From: Streptomyces sp. CB02058
GTDB taxonomy: Bacteria; Actinomycetota; Actinomycetes; Streptomycetales; Streptomycetaceae
Assembly: GCF_001905505.1 (NCBI RefSeq)
Contig: NZ_LIPG01000009.1
Location: 92,727 to 156,726 of the forward strand
Direction: 5' to 3'
DNA: 64,000 bases
The notes beneath the pieces are model-generated. The model searched no databases. It was not told the origin of the DNA and saw only the letters and a program-made list of their open reading frames with translations. Shown in pieces: positions 36,180 to 44,718 of the stretch (position 1 is its first letter; every line of letters begins with the position of its first letter). Both the position numbers and the translations under genes were made by a program.

Positions 36180-36764
36180 TCACCGGGGGCGGGCCCCGTC
36201 CAGGGCCAGGTCCACGAGCCCCTGGACGAGCACGTCGTCCAAAGGCCCCCCGCTGAGCAGTACCCGCACGAACAGCGGGCCGCTGACCGCCTCGATCAGC
36301 AGCCCGGGATCGGTGTCGGCGGCCAGCTCGCCCCGTCCGACGCCCCGGCGGACCATCACGACGGCCCGGTCGAGACGCTCGCTCCAGTAGGGGCCGCGCC
36401 GGTCCTCAAGGGTGTCGTCGTGCTCGACACTCAGCCGCAGCAGAGCCCGGCCCTGTGCGGTGCTCAGCAGCCGGGCCAACGCCACGAAGAACTCCAGCAG
36501 GTCGTCCCGGACCCGCCCGGTGTCCGGGACCGGCAGCGCGGCGTCCAGCTCCGTGGTCAGCGCGTCCAGGATCAGGTTCTCGCGCGTGCCCCACCGCCGG
36601 TACACGGAGGTCTCGTGCACCCCGGCTGCGCGGGCTACGGCGCCCACCGTCGCACCCGCCAGTCCCTGGCTCGACAGCAGGTCGACCGCGGCGGACAGTA
36701 CGGCCCGTCGCATTCGCTCCCCACGGCGGCGCAGGGGTGGGGCGACGGGTTCTGGTGAGCTCAT
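36180..36764 (-). CDS. TetR-family repressor
   Basis: ATG at 36764 gives 194 residues. The HTH is clear: LSSQGLAGATVGAVARAAGVHETSVYRRWGTRENLI. The C-terminal ligand domain is the TetR_C_16-like type (RALLRLSVEHDDT, DPGLLIEAVSGPLFVRVLL). It is divergent from the alcohol dehydrogenase gene and a 24-bp dyad lies between them, so it very probably represses that gene and itself. Confidence 0.88.
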   Translation of the reverse strand: MSSPEPVAPPLRRRGERMRRAVLSAAVDLLSSQGLAGATVGAVARAAGVHETSVYRRWGTRENLILDALTTELDAALPVPDTGRVRDDLLEFFVALARLLSTAQGRALLRLSVEHDDTLEDRRGPYWSERLDRAVVMVRRGVGRGELAADTDPGLLIEAVSGPLFVRVLLSGGPLDDVLVQGLVDLALDGARPR

Positions 36765-36789
36765 GCGATCAGCGTAAAGCAAGTCCTCA

Positions 36790-36813
36790 TGCGTTGGATG
36801 TACAGTTAACGCA
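36790..36813. promoter_or_regulatory. Probable TetR operator
   Basis: TGCGTTGGATGT faces ACAGTTAACGCA, matching at 9 of 12 positions around a central TGTACA. It lies midway between the repressor start (36764) and the dehydrogenase start (36875). Confidence 0.6.
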
Positions 36814-36874
36814 AGTCGAACTGCGATGACCTCCTCAAGGCCGTTCGGGTTCGCCCCACATAGGAGGTCATGAC

Positions 36875-37888
36875 ATGGCACAGATGCTCGCCGCCCGCCT
36901 GCACGTCCCGAGCCGCACCCTGCGGCTCGAAGAGGTGCCCCGCCCACAGCCCGGCCCCGGGGAGGTGCTGGTCCGGGTCGAGGCGGCCGGCGTCTGCCTG
37001 TCCGACGTGCACCTCATCGACGGCACCCTCACCCCGCTCTTCCTCCGGGGAGACACCGTCACCCTCGGCCACGAGGTATCCGGCGTCGTCGCCGAGACCG
37101 GGGCGGGCGTCACCACCTGGTCGCCCGGACAGCGGGTCGTGCTGCACGCCGGCGAGATACAGGACGGCGTCACCTACACCCGCGGCGTCGACTACGACGG
37201 CGGCTGGGCCGAATACGCCCTGTCCGCCGCCGATGCCATGACGCTGCTGCCCGACACCATCCCCTTCGAACAGGGCGCGATCATCCCGGACGCCGTGTCG
37301 ACCCCGTGGGGCGCGATCACCGAGACCGGAGCGATCCGGCCCGCCGAGGCGGTCGGCGTGTGGGGCGTCGGCGGGCTCGGCATCCACGCCGTGCAGCTGC
37401 TCCGGGCGATCGGCGCCTGTCCGGTCGTGGCCGTCGACCCCAACCCTGTCGCCCGCGAACGGGCCCTGGCCGCGGGCGCCGACCTGGCCCTGGACTCGGC
37501 CGACCCCGAGCTGAGCCGGACGGTCCGCGAGGCGACCGGCGGCGCCGGGCTCGCCGCCGCCTTCGACTTCGCGGGCGTGCCGGCCGTGCGGGAGCAGGCG
37601 GTCTCCGTCCTCGCACCCAAGGGACGACTGGTCCTGGTCGGCCTGACCGACAAGCCGCTCACCGTCTCGGACGGGACCCGGTTCAGCTACTTCCAGCAGC
37701 GCATCCTCGGCCACTACGGTTCCGACATGCCGGTGGCCCTGCCGCAGCTCATGCGGCTGATAGAGGGCGGACGACTGGACTTCTCCGGTTCCGTCAGCGG
37801 CATACTGCCGCTCGCCGAGGTCGCTGAGGCGGTCGCCCGGCTGGAGAAGAAGGAGGGCGACCCGATACGGCTGGTCCTCCGCCCATAG
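36875..37888 (+). CDS. Zinc-type alcohol dehydrogenase family protein
   Basis: The protein has 337 residues starting at ATG 36875 with GGAGGTCATGAC upstream. Catalytic zinc ligands Cys41 (AAGVCLSD) and His66-Glu67 (LGHEVSG) are present. The Rossmann motif is VGVWGVGGLGIHAVQLL. The four-Cys structural zinc lobe is absent, as in several bacterial members. The substrate is unknown. Regulation by the divergent TetR gene through the dyad at 36790 is likely. Confidence 0.87.
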   Translation: MAQMLAARLHVPSRTLRLEEVPRPQPGPGEVLVRVEAAGVCLSDVHLIDGTLTPLFLRGDTVTLGHEVSGVVAETGAGVTTWSPGQRVVLHAGEIQDGVTYTRGVDYDGGWAEYALSAADAMTLLPDTIPFEQGAIIPDAVSTPWGAITETGAIRPAEAVGVWGVGGLGIHAVQLLRAIGACPVVAVDPNPVARERALAAGADLALDSADPELSRTVREATGGAGLAAAFDFAGVPAVREQAVSVLAPKGRLVLVGLTDKPLTVSDGTRFSYFQQRILGHYGSDMPVALPQLMRLIEGGRLDFSGSVSGILPLAEVAEAVARLEKKEGDPIRLVLRP

Positions 37889-37890
37889 AG

Positions 37891-37917
37891 CGAGGCGCGT
37901 GATTGCGTCGCGCCTCG
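37891..37917 (+). terminator. Hairpin after the dehydrogenase gene
   Basis: CGAGGCGCG pairs exactly with CGCGCCTCG (9 bp, 9-base loop), two bases after the stop codon region. Confidence 0.6.
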
Positions 37918-38298
37918 ACGGTGGTAGCGCCCCGCTTCTCATGCGTTGTGCGGGAGAGACAGTCGTCCAGTGCGGCGTCCAGGAGGGTCCTGACAGGCTC
38001 GCGGCGTGCGGATCCAGCTGGCGCCGCGCCACTCGCGTGCCCCGCGCTCGCCGCCGGGCATCGCCGGGCAGGTGGAGCCGGCGATGCCCACCGCCCGGTC
38101 GCAGGAGGCCACTTGCCGGAAAGGGCGTCGCTCATGGCGGCGAGCCTCTCGGGCAGCCCACAGAGCATTCCGTTGTGACAGATCCGGCCAACTGGTCACT
38201 TTGCGTCATCATCCGGCAACTGCCAGGCGCGACGCTGCAGGTTGCGGATACATAAGGGGGTCGGAACGGGACCGAGGGTGATCCAGGGGTGGAGCGGG
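37918..38298. other. Intergenic stretch without supported gene
   Basis: Short frames exist on both strands but none has a ribosome binding site or recognisable protein. The right part presumably contains the promoter of the membrane protein/Mrr pair. Confidence 0.4.
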
Positions 38299-38508
38299 AT
38301 GCTGACCATCAACGTAGGCGTGCTGCTTGCCGTGATCGTCCTGCTGCGGCTGCGCCGACGCACCGAATCCCGCAGCCGGAACGACGAGAAACTGACCGTG
38401 ATCATCGTGCTCGCTCTAGGCGTCGTCATCGCCCCGACCCCGTTGGGGGAGGGCATTGGCGACTTCCTGGGCCAGCTCGCCTCCGGCATCACCGACTCCT
38501 CCCGCTGA
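38299..38508 (+). CDS. Small two-span membrane protein (69 aa)
   Basis: ATG at 38299 is preceded by GGAGCGG. The product has two hydrophobic segments (INVGVLLAVIVLLRL and LTVIIVLALGVVIAP) separated by RRRTESRSRNDEK, and an amphipathic end (GIGDFLGQLASGI). It ends 16 bp before the Mrr-like gene, so they are probably cotranscribed. Similar small membrane proteins occur beside spread/transfer genes in Streptomyces elements; no family is certain. Confidence 0.6.
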   Translation: MLTINVGVLLAVIVLLRLRRRTESRSRNDEKLTVIIVLALGVVIAPTPLGEGIGDFLGQLASGITDSSR

Positions 38509-38524
38509 AACCGGAGCGCGCCCG

Positions 38525-39256
38525 ATGGCCAACCGCCGTCCCCCGTCCCGACGCCGGCCCCCGGTGCGTCGTCCGTCCCGCCGCAGCGCGCCCCCGCGCC
38601 GCCGTCGCTCGCGCCGGCAGCAGCGACGCGACACCCAGCTGCTCCTGTTCGGGTTCGGCGCCGCCGCAGGACTCGCGCTGGTCTGGGCGGTGATCTCCTG
38701 GCTGCTGGTGAACTGGTGGGCGCTGATCGTACTGGGGGCCCTCGCGACCGTGGGCGGGACGGCGTGGACCCACCGGTATCGCCGGCAGCAGGCCTGGGAG
38801 CGGGTACGGCAACAGGCACTGCGCTACGGGCTCCCGCAACTGGACGCCCTGCACCACCGCGACTTCGAGTACGCCATTCGCGACCTGATGCGCCGCGACG
38901 GGTGCACCGACGCCCGGCAGATCGGCGGGGCCGGCGACAACGGCGCCGACGTCCTGGCCACCGACCCCCTCGGTCGCACCTGGGTCATCCAGGCCAAGCA
39001 CCGCAAGGACGGCGACCGCGGCTCAGCCGTCGGCACCCCCGACCTCCAGCGCGTCAACGGCACCGCCCGCCAGCTGTACGGAGCCGACGTCGTCCTGGTC
39101 GTCACCAACGGCCGCTTCTCCACCCCATGCGCACCACTGGCCGAACAGCTGCACATGCACCTCGCCGATCGGCGCACCCTCGCGGCCTGGGCCGGCGGCG
39201 GACGTCCCTTGTGGGAGCTCCTCCCGAAGGTTCCACCACCTCGCAGAGGCCGGTAG
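38525..39256 (+). CDS. Membrane-anchored Mrr-type restriction endonuclease-like protein
   Basis: ATG at 38525 gives 243 residues. A very basic tail (residues 1-37, mostly Arg and Pro) is followed by two membrane segments (LLLFGFGAAAGLALVWAVISW, WWALIVLGALATVGG). Then comes a PD-(D/E)xK domain of the Mrr_cat type: HRDFEYAIRDLMRRDG, GDNGADVLA (Asp142) and VIQAKH (Gln156, Lys158). Mrr-like nucleases cut modified or foreign DNA. The inner-membrane anchor would place it where DNA enters the cell. Confidence 0.8.
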   Translation: MANRRPPSRRRPPVRRPSRRSAPPRRRRSRRQQRRDTQLLLFGFGAAAGLALVWAVISWLLVNWWALIVLGALATVGGTAWTHRYRRQQAWERVRQQALRYGLPQLDALHHRDFEYAIRDLMRRDGCTDARQIGGAGDNGADVLATDPLGRTWVIQAKHRKDGDRGSAVGTPDLQRVNGTARQLYGADVVLVVTNGRFSTPCAPLAEQLHMHLADRRTLAAWAGGGRPLWELLPKVPPPRRGR

Positions 39257-39495
39257 CCCGCGTGCCGGACGACGAAGCGGTGATGCGGTCAGCTCTGCGG
39301 CCCCGGGGAACATCGGTACAGCCGTTGAGCGTCCACCCATGGGCCGGCTCATCCCACCAGTGCCGTCGCACTGGCACGTGATGCGCCTTCAACCGCCCGC
39401 TGGCACACGCCTGGGGGACGGCTTGGACAGCGCTTCGCAGTACGTGAGATCCGGGTCGTACGGAGACTTCTGCGTCGTGGACGGCCACACACGGC

Positions 39496-40068
39496 TCACC
39501 CCGCGAGTGCCGCGCGCGCCTTCTGCAGCTGCTCCACGCCGATCGTGCCGGTGTCCGGGAGGCCCGCTCGCCCCCACGCGTCCTGAGCGCGCGCCACGAC
39601 GCCGCCCGCGTCGTCCAGGAGGACCTTCTTGGCCACGTTCACCGAGATCGCCCCGTCGCCCAGGTCGACGAGGTGGGCGAGCATGCGCACGTTGTGCTGC
39701 CGGTTGCCGGCCTTCTCCTCGTTGTACCGGTAGACCAGCACCCACCGGCCGACCAGGGAGCGGGCCCGCTCGATGAGCTGGCGGCCACGGTCGGTTTCCT
39801 CCTGCTCGGTACGGATGTTCTCCGCGTCGCCGGACGGCGGCCGAAGGGTGAGCAGGCCGCGCCGACTGGTCTCCTCGATCTCGACCTTCTCCAGGAAGGC
39901 GACGAACGTCTTGGCGCTCTCCAGCCGGTCGACGTCCTGCGCGGCCTGCTTGGCAATCATGTGCAGGTCGACGGTGAGGGTCTGCACGCGGCGGCCCCAG
40001 GAGGCTTCCTCACCGGGCGGGCAGGGGCCGGCGGCCTGGGCGGCGGCGATGACAAGGCTGTAGTCCAC
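39496..40068 (-). CDS. Hypothetical protein (190 aa)
   Basis: GTG at 40068 with GGGGGA just upstream is the best start (VDYSLVIAAAQAAG). The protein is soluble and mixed alpha/beta: a helical TLTVDLHMIAKQAAQDVDRLESAKTF region, a central WVLVYRYNEEKAGNRQ segment and a helical Ala-rich end. No family is recognised. It is convergent with the Mrr-like gene; 39257-39495 shows no gene. Confidence 0.55.
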   Translation of the reverse strand: MDYSLVIAAAQAAGPCPPGEEASWGRRVQTLTVDLHMIAKQAAQDVDRLESAKTFVAFLEKVEIEETSRRGLLTLRPPSGDAENIRTEQEETDRGRQLIERARSLVGRWVLVYRYNEEKAGNRQHNVRMLAHLVDLGDGAISVNVAKKVLLDDAGGVVARAQDAWGRAGLPDTGTIGVEQLQKARAALAG

Positions 40069-40204
40069 TCCCCCATCATCTCGCCGGGTCTGTCGGTCGA
40101 GGAGTGTGACCGAGATACCCGTCAAAGGGGCAACGGGATGATCTTGAAGCCCTGAGCGCCCGGCCCGTCACCCATTTGGCCAAGGCCCGTAGGATCGTCG
40201 AGCA

Positions 40205-40363
40205 GTCTGGCCGTACCTGACCGAGCACATCAACCGGTTCGGCGAGTACTCCACACACGAACTCGGCATCCAGCCCGACGCGTACGACCCGACGCTCGAC
40301 GTCGACTTCACCCCACTGCACGAGCAGGACCTGACCGCCGCCGGCCTCGGCCAGGCCGCCTGA
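40205..40363 (+). pseudogene. Tn3-family transposase C-terminal remnant
   Basis: The plus frame reads VWPYLTEHINRFGEYSTHEL, then a DVDFTPL...AAGLGQAA tail and TGA at 40361-40363. The YLTEHI-RFGxYST motif is the conserved end of Tn3-type transposases. Upstream sequence is unrelated, so only about 50 residues remain. Confidence 0.75.
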
Positions 40364-40496
40364 ACCAGGGAGGCACCCCACATGGCTGCACGGCCCTGTT
40401 CGATCTTCATACGCCAGACGACTCGCGAGGCTGTCTCTCTGTCCCAACGCTCACCGGCCAAGAACAACCGCAGGTCGGCCCATTAGGGTCGGCGGC

Positions 40497-41156
40497 ATGA
40501 CGACACCCCTTGCCACCAGCGCCTTCGACTCGCTCCGCCTCGACGCCGTGCCCGACCAGGAGACGCTGCGCCAGACCTACGAACTCCCCAACGACGCGGC
40601 CGTGCGCAAGCAGATGACCGAACTCACCGAACAGACCCGGCGGCTGATCGGCTGCTCATCACTGGTCCTGGTCGCCAGCGCGGACGCCGAGGGCAACTGT
40701 GACGTCTCCCCGCGCGGCGGCCCCGCCGGGTTCGTCGCCGTCCTGGACGCACGGACGGTGGCGATACCGGACGCGACTGGCAACAAGCGTCTGGACACCC
40801 TGCAGAACGTCATCGCCACCGGACGGGCCGGGCTACTGTTCCTCGTCCCGGGGCGCACCACGACGCTCAGGGTGAACGGCCGGGCCTGCGTCTCCACCCG
40901 CCCGGAGCTGCTGTCGCAGCTGACCGCCGTGGGCAAGCCGCCGGCCAGTGCCCTGGTGCTGGGGATCGAGGAGGTCTATCCGCACTGCCCCAAGTCGCTC
41001 CTGCGCAGCGGAGCCTGGAAACCGGAGCAGTGGCTGCCGGCGGACGCCCAGCCGACCTCGGCCGAGGTGACGCTGGCCCAGCTGCGGATGCCGGAGCTGA
41101 CGATCGCGGACATCGAGCAGGCGGAAGCGGACTCGCTGAAGTACCGGTACGAGTAA
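40497..41156 (+). CDS. PPOX-type flavoprotein (pyridoxamine 5'-phosphate oxidase family)
   Basis: The protein has 219 residues. The split-barrel FMN-binding fold is seen in CSSLVLVASADAEGNCDVSPRGGPAGF and RTVAIPDATGNKRLDTLQN, which match the MSMEG_1061-type subfamily. The C-terminus is longer than in classical PdxH. Such enzymes bind FMN or F420 and reduce small molecules; the substrate is unknown. The gene is intact but flanked by Tn3, IS3 and resolvase remnants, so it was probably carried by mobile DNA. Confidence 0.8.
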   Translation: MTTPLATSAFDSLRLDAVPDQETLRQTYELPNDAAVRKQMTELTEQTRRLIGCSSLVLVASADAEGNCDVSPRGGPAGFVAVLDARTVAIPDATGNKRLDTLQNVIATGRAGLLFLVPGRTTTLRVNGRACVSTRPELLSQLTAVGKPPASALVLGIEEVYPHCPKSLLRSGAWKPEQWLPADAQPTSAEVTLAQLRMPELTIADIEQAEADSLKYRYE

Positions 41157-41221
41157 CGAGCCGACCAGCGATTGCCGAACCACCGGGCCTTCCACCGTGA
41201 AGGTGGGCACGCGGTTATTGA

Positions 41222-41506
41222 TCACGCGGCGAGCGTGAGTTCAGCGGTTTGGTGTCGGCGTTCGTATTCGTTGGGGCTGAGGTGGCCGTTGACGGAGTGC
41301 CGACGGCGGGTGTTGTAACGGGTCAGCCAGTCGAAGACGGTCCTGCGGCAGGTGTCGGCATCGCCGTAGTCGTGGGCGCCCTGGAGGGTCTCGCGTTTCG
41401 TGTTCCCGCAGACGCCGAGGAGCTTCGCAATCGAGGTGACGGTGTTCACCGGGCGGGCGAGCAGGTGGCGGGCATGGCGTACCTGCTCCTGCGTCGTCGC
41501 CGACGA
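41222..41506 (-). pseudogene. Fused remnants: serine-resolvase tail joined to IS3 transposase tail
   Basis: One minus frame contains two different remnants. 41506-41402 reads EQVRHARHLLARPVNTVTSI plus AKLLGV, the DNA-binding end of a Tn3-type resolvase. From about 41401 it continues KRETLQGAHDYGDAD, FDWLTRYNTRRRHSVNG and LSPNEYERR to TGA at 41222, the C-terminal end of an IS3-family integrase. Neither catalytic core is present. The junction marks an old insertion. Confidence 0.7.
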
Positions 41507-41609
41507 GCGGCCGTCCGCCGAGGGCTCCGCGGGCGCGGGCGGCGTCTCTGGCCGGATCTCAGTAGTACGTCGGCGAGGTCCTGGGTCCATGACGCAACCC
41601 TTCCCACAG

Positions 41610-41626
41610 GTGGCACTCAGTGCCAC
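41610..41626. promoter_or_regulatory. Palindromic operator candidate at the CoA-transferase start
   Basis: GTGGCACTCAGTGCCAC is perfect around a central C and lies 10-26 bp before ATG 41636. Such a compact palindrome so close to the start suits a TetR- or GntR-type site on a short-leader transcript. Confidence 0.5.
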
Positions 41627-41635
41627 AGTGTGGGC

Positions 41636-43024
41636 ATGGATTCTCCAATCCTCTCGGGGGCCTCGCAGGCTTGGGCGGCACTGGGTGCCGATTCTTCGCT
41701 GCTCGACCGGGTGTCCTACGGCGGTCCGTCCGGAGGGCTGCCGGCGCGGCTGCCCGTCATGGAGTTGGCGCGAGCCACCGTCGCGGTGTGCTCGCTCGCG
41801 GCCGCGGAGCTCACTTCCGTACGCACGGGGCGCCCCGTGCCCCGTGTGCGGGTCGATGACGAGGCAGTCGCGACGGCGTTCCTCAGCGACCGGTTGGTGC
41901 GGGCCGACGGGCGAGCGTGGTCGACCTTCGCGCCGCTGTCCCGGTTCTGGCGGGCAACCGACGGATGGGTTCGTACGCACGCCAACTACCCGCACCACCG
42001 GGCCCGATTGCTCGCCGCTCTCGGGGTGCCGGGGAACGCCGACGAGGAGGCGGTGGACGCGGTGGCCCAGGCGATCGCGGGGCTTACCGCGCTAGAAGTG
42101 GAGGAGACCGTGTACGCGGCGGGCGGTTTGGCCGTCGCTGCACGCGGCCCCGAGGACTGGGCCAAGAGCGAGCAGGGAGTCATGGTTGCGGGGCAGCCGC
42201 TGCTGACGACGGCGCGCATCGATGATGCCCCGGATCGCATGCTCGGTGGTGCCGCGCTACCGTGCGCGGGGCTGCGCGTCCTGGATCTGACCCGAGTACT
42301 GGCCGGACCGGTCGCCACCCGAACGCTTGCGTTGCTCGGCGCTGACGTGCTGCGGATCGACGCCCCACAGCTGCCGGAAAGTCAGGAGGCCCACAACGAC
42401 ACAGGGATGGGGAAACGCTCGACCACCCTGGACCTGGGAGAGGACACCGACCGTAGGCTCTTCGAGGAACTGCTCGATGCGGCAGACGTGGTGGTCACCG
42501 GTTACCGGCCGGGCGCGCTGGAACGGTTCGGACTGACGCCCGAGGCGCTCGCCGAGCGCCGACCGGGTCTCGTCATCGCCCAGCTCTCCGCGTGGGGCCG
42601 TTACGGACCGTGGCGCGAGCGGCGCGGCTTTGACAGCCTGGTCCAGGTGGCCACCGGCATCGCCGAGCTGGAGGGCTCGCCGGACTCGCCCGGTGCTCTG
42701 CCCGCTCAGGCGCTCGACCACGGCACCGGCTATCTGCTCGCGGCCGGTGTCCTGCGCGCGCTCACCGAGCAGCACCGCACGGGCGGCACACGGCTGGTCC
42801 GCCTGGCGCTGACGCAGACCGCGCACTGGCTGGTCCACGACCTGGCACCCGCTCCGGGCGAGGAAGAGGGCTTCGACGCCGAACACTGGCTGACCGAGAC
42901 CGACAGCCCCATGGGCCGACTGCGGCACGCGCTGCCGCCGGTGTCGTACGACGGGGGCCCAGTGAACTGGGCACGTCCGCCGGGTCTATGGGGAACGGAT
43001 GCCCCGGTCTGGGGCGGCGCCTGA
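41636..43024 (+). CDS. CaiB/BaiF-type CoA transferase
   Basis: ATG at 41636 (GTG at 41630 is also possible) gives 462 residues. The first ~200 residues form a helical half. The family core begins at LRVLDLTRVLAGPVATRTLA and continues with GADVLRIDAP, the RRGFDSLVQVATGIAEL segment with the likely catalytic Asp, and AGVLRALTEQ. These class III enzymes move CoA between carboxylic acids or act as racemases. No acyl-CoA pathway genes surround it. The upstream side is interrupted by transposon remnants. Confidence 0.82.
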   Translation: MDSPILSGASQAWAALGADSSLLDRVSYGGPSGGLPARLPVMELARATVAVCSLAAAELTSVRTGRPVPRVRVDDEAVATAFLSDRLVRADGRAWSTFAPLSRFWRATDGWVRTHANYPHHRARLLAALGVPGNADEEAVDAVAQAIAGLTALEVEETVYAAGGLAVAARGPEDWAKSEQGVMVAGQPLLTTARIDDAPDRMLGGAALPCAGLRVLDLTRVLAGPVATRTLALLGADVLRIDAPQLPESQEAHNDTGMGKRSTTLDLGEDTDRRLFEELLDAADVVVTGYRPGALERFGLTPEALAERRPGLVIAQLSAWGRYGPWRERRGFDSLVQVATGIAELEGSPDSPGALPAQALDHGTGYLLAAGVLRALTEQHRTGGTRLVRLALTQTAHWLVHDLAPAPGEEEGFDAEHWLTETDSPMGRLRHALPPVSYDGGPVNWARPPGLWGTDAPVWGGA

Positions 43025-43131
43025 CGAATACGGAGGCCGGCGCCGGAGCGCTCCCCGGCGGGCACCGGCCTCCGGGGGCGCGTCGGTACACGTCACTCGG
43101 CCTGCCAGGCTCGCTGCGGCCGTCGCCTGAC

Positions 43132-43183
43132 GCACGGATGTCCGGCCCGGACCCTGAGCGGGTTCCGGGCCGGACATCCGTGC
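43132..43183. terminator. Strong bidirectional terminator hairpin
   Basis: GCACGGATGTCCGGCCCGGA pairs perfectly over 20 bp with the segment 43164-43183 across a 12-base loop. It lies between convergent genes and marks the left edge of the biosynthetic cluster. Confidence 0.85.
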
Positions 43184-43244
43184 CGGCGGCTCACGGTGCG
43201 CCGGCGCGTGCGGCCGGTCCGGGGAGGGGCCGTGCCGCGCCGGG

Positions 43245-43700
43245 TCAGCCCTCGACCGGGCTGGTCTGCCGGCAGACGACCTGCCAGTCGCCGTCCCGCT
43301 TGGCGAGGACCCACATCGCCCGGTACCCGTCCTCGGGCGCCCAGGTGTCGGCCCCCTCGGCGACGCGGCCGCCCTGGGTGATGGCGAGGGCGACGTCCGG
43401 GGCGAGCAGCTTGACGTCCAGGGGCTCTTCGGGGATCCGGGTACCGCGGTACCCCTCCTGGAAGGCCGTCCTGAGGAAGTCCCTGATCTCATCACGGCCC
43501 GTCAGCTGCTCGTCGCCCACGAGCAGGCTGCCGTTCTCCGCGAACATCGCGGCGACCGCGTCGGCGTCCTGGGCCTCCCAGGCGGCCCGGACGCGCAGGG
43601 GCGCTGTGTACGCGGCGCCTTCTTCACCGTTGGAGTACGGGCCGTAGTTGCCGGCCCACCGCTTGGCCTGGTCGACCAGCGTCGCCGCCTTCGAAGACAT
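43245..43700 (-). CDS. SgcJ/EcaC family SnoaL-like protein 1
   Basis: The protein has 151 residues. The cone-shaped SnoaL/NTF2 fold is suggested by LRVRAAWEAQDADAVAAMFA, ENGSLLVGDEQLTGRDEIRD and a C-terminal WVLAKRDGDWQVVCRQTSPV. The SgcJ/EcaC family is found in natural-product clusters, notably enediynes, but the exact chemistry is unsettled. It is the last of four paralogues in a minus-strand run. Its start codon lies inside the 533-bp duplicated segment. Confidence 0.85.
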   Translation of the reverse strand: MSSKAATLVDQAKRWAGNYGPYSNGEEGAAYTAPLRVRAAWEAQDADAVAAMFAENGSLLVGDEQLTGRDEIRDFLRTAFQEGYRGTRIPEEPLDVKLLAPDVALAITQGGRVAEGADTWAPEDGYRAMWVLAKRDGDWQVVCRQTSPVEG

Positions 43701-44228
43701 GTGTGTTCTCCCTGTGTGTCGGTGTGCGTGGGTGGGTTGTGGCTGTTACCAGCGCAGAGTGGCGCCCGAGCCCCGGGGGCTGTTCTGGTAGCCCGCGAGC
43801 TTCCACTCGTCGTCGTCCTTCACGAGCACCCAGGTCGAGCGCACCGCCAGCTCCGGGGCGATCTCCGACTCACCCGGCGCGAGGATCCCGCCGTGCGTCC
43901 GCAGAAGGGCCACGTCCTCACCGACGAACCGGACGTCCACCGGCTGGCCCGTCACACCCGTGCCCTTGAACGGACCCGCGTAGGCCGCCGCCATGAACGA
44001 ACGGATCTCCTCACGGCCCCTCTTCAGCACGTCCCCGGGAAGGATCAGAACCCCGTCCTCGGTGAACTGGTCCGCCACACCGTCCGCGTCGTTCTTCGAC
44101 CACGCCGCCACCAGACGCAACGGAACACCCAGAGCGGCCTTCTCACGCTCACTCGTGAACGACCCGTAATAGGCATCCAGCTCGGCACCCACAACAGACA
44201 TCACAACCTCCACATCAACGGGATCCGG
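43696..44228. repeat. 533-bp direct repeat, copy A
   Basis: This segment is nearly identical to 44714-45246 (offset 1018 bp); by eye I find only two mismatches. It contains one whole SgcJ-like gene, its ribosome binding site and the start of the next gene. It is a recent duplication or gene conversion. Confidence 0.9.
43746..44201 (-). CDS. SgcJ/EcaC family SnoaL-like protein 2 (duplicate A)
   Basis: The protein has 151 residues from ATG 44201. It shares the fold signatures of its neighbours (LRLVAAWSKNDADGVADQFT, EDGVLILPGDVLKRGREEIR, RSTWVLVKDDDEWKLAGYQN). It differs from the copy at 44764-45219 only at residue 6 (Ala versus Thr). Putative catalytic residues cannot be assigned with certainty. 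The identity of the two copies implies very recent duplication or active selection for dosage. Confidence 0.85.
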   Translation of the reverse strand: MSVVGAELDAYYGSFTSEREKAALGVPLRLVAAWSKNDADGVADQFTEDGVLILPGDVLKRGREEIRSFMAAAYAGPFKGTGVTGQPVDVRFVGEDVALLRTHGGILAPGESEIAPELAVRSTWVLVKDDDEWKLAGYQNSPRGSGATLRW

Positions 44229-44235
44229 GGCAAGG

Positions 44236-44718
44236 TCAGCTCTTGACGGGGCTGCTCTGGTGGGACAGGAGCCGGGGAGTGCCGTCGTCGCCCCTGACGA
44301 TGATCCACACGGCGCGGATCTGCCCCTCGGGGGAGACGGCGTCCTGGCCGCTGGGGATGATGCCGCCCTCGGTGACCACCATGGCGGCGTCATCGCTGAG
44401 GAACCTCACCAGCAGGGGGCCGCCTTTGACCCGGGCGCCCTTCAGCGGTCCGGCGAAGCCCGCGGTCATGAAGGCGCGGATCTGGTCGCGGCTCAGGAGC
44501 TGCTCGTCCTGCATGAGCAGGCTGCCGTTGTCGGTGAACAGGTCGGCGAAGGCGTCCGCGTCGTTGGCGGCCCAGGCGGCCTGGATCCGCATGGCCACGG
44601 ACAGGACGGCCTTCTCGTCCTCGCTCGTGAACTCCCGGTAGTAGGCGGGATCTTCCTCGACACCGTCGGCGGCGAGCAGCTGTGAGGCGTCGCCCCACGT
44701 GGAGACTGCGGTGGACAT
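44236..44718 (-). CDS. SgcJ/EcaC family SnoaL-like protein 3
   Basis: The protein has 160 residues with an N-terminal extension (MSTAVSTWGDASQLLAADGV) before the SnoaL-like core (MRIQAAWAANDADAFADLFT, DNGSLLMQDEQLLSRDQIR). It is clearly diverged from the duplicated pair and lies between its two copies. It ends HQSSPVKS, like the TSPVEG and NSPRG ends of its paralogues. It probably acts on the same pathway, on a different intermediate or as a mixed complex. Confidence 0.85.
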   Translation of the reverse strand: MSTAVSTWGDASQLLAADGVEEDPAYYREFTSEDEKAVLSVAMRIQAAWAANDADAFADLFTDNGSLLMQDEQLLSRDQIRAFMTAGFAGPLKGARVKGGPLLVRFLSDDAAMVVTEGGIIPSGQDAVSPEGQIRAVWIIVRGDDGTPRLLSHQSSPVKS

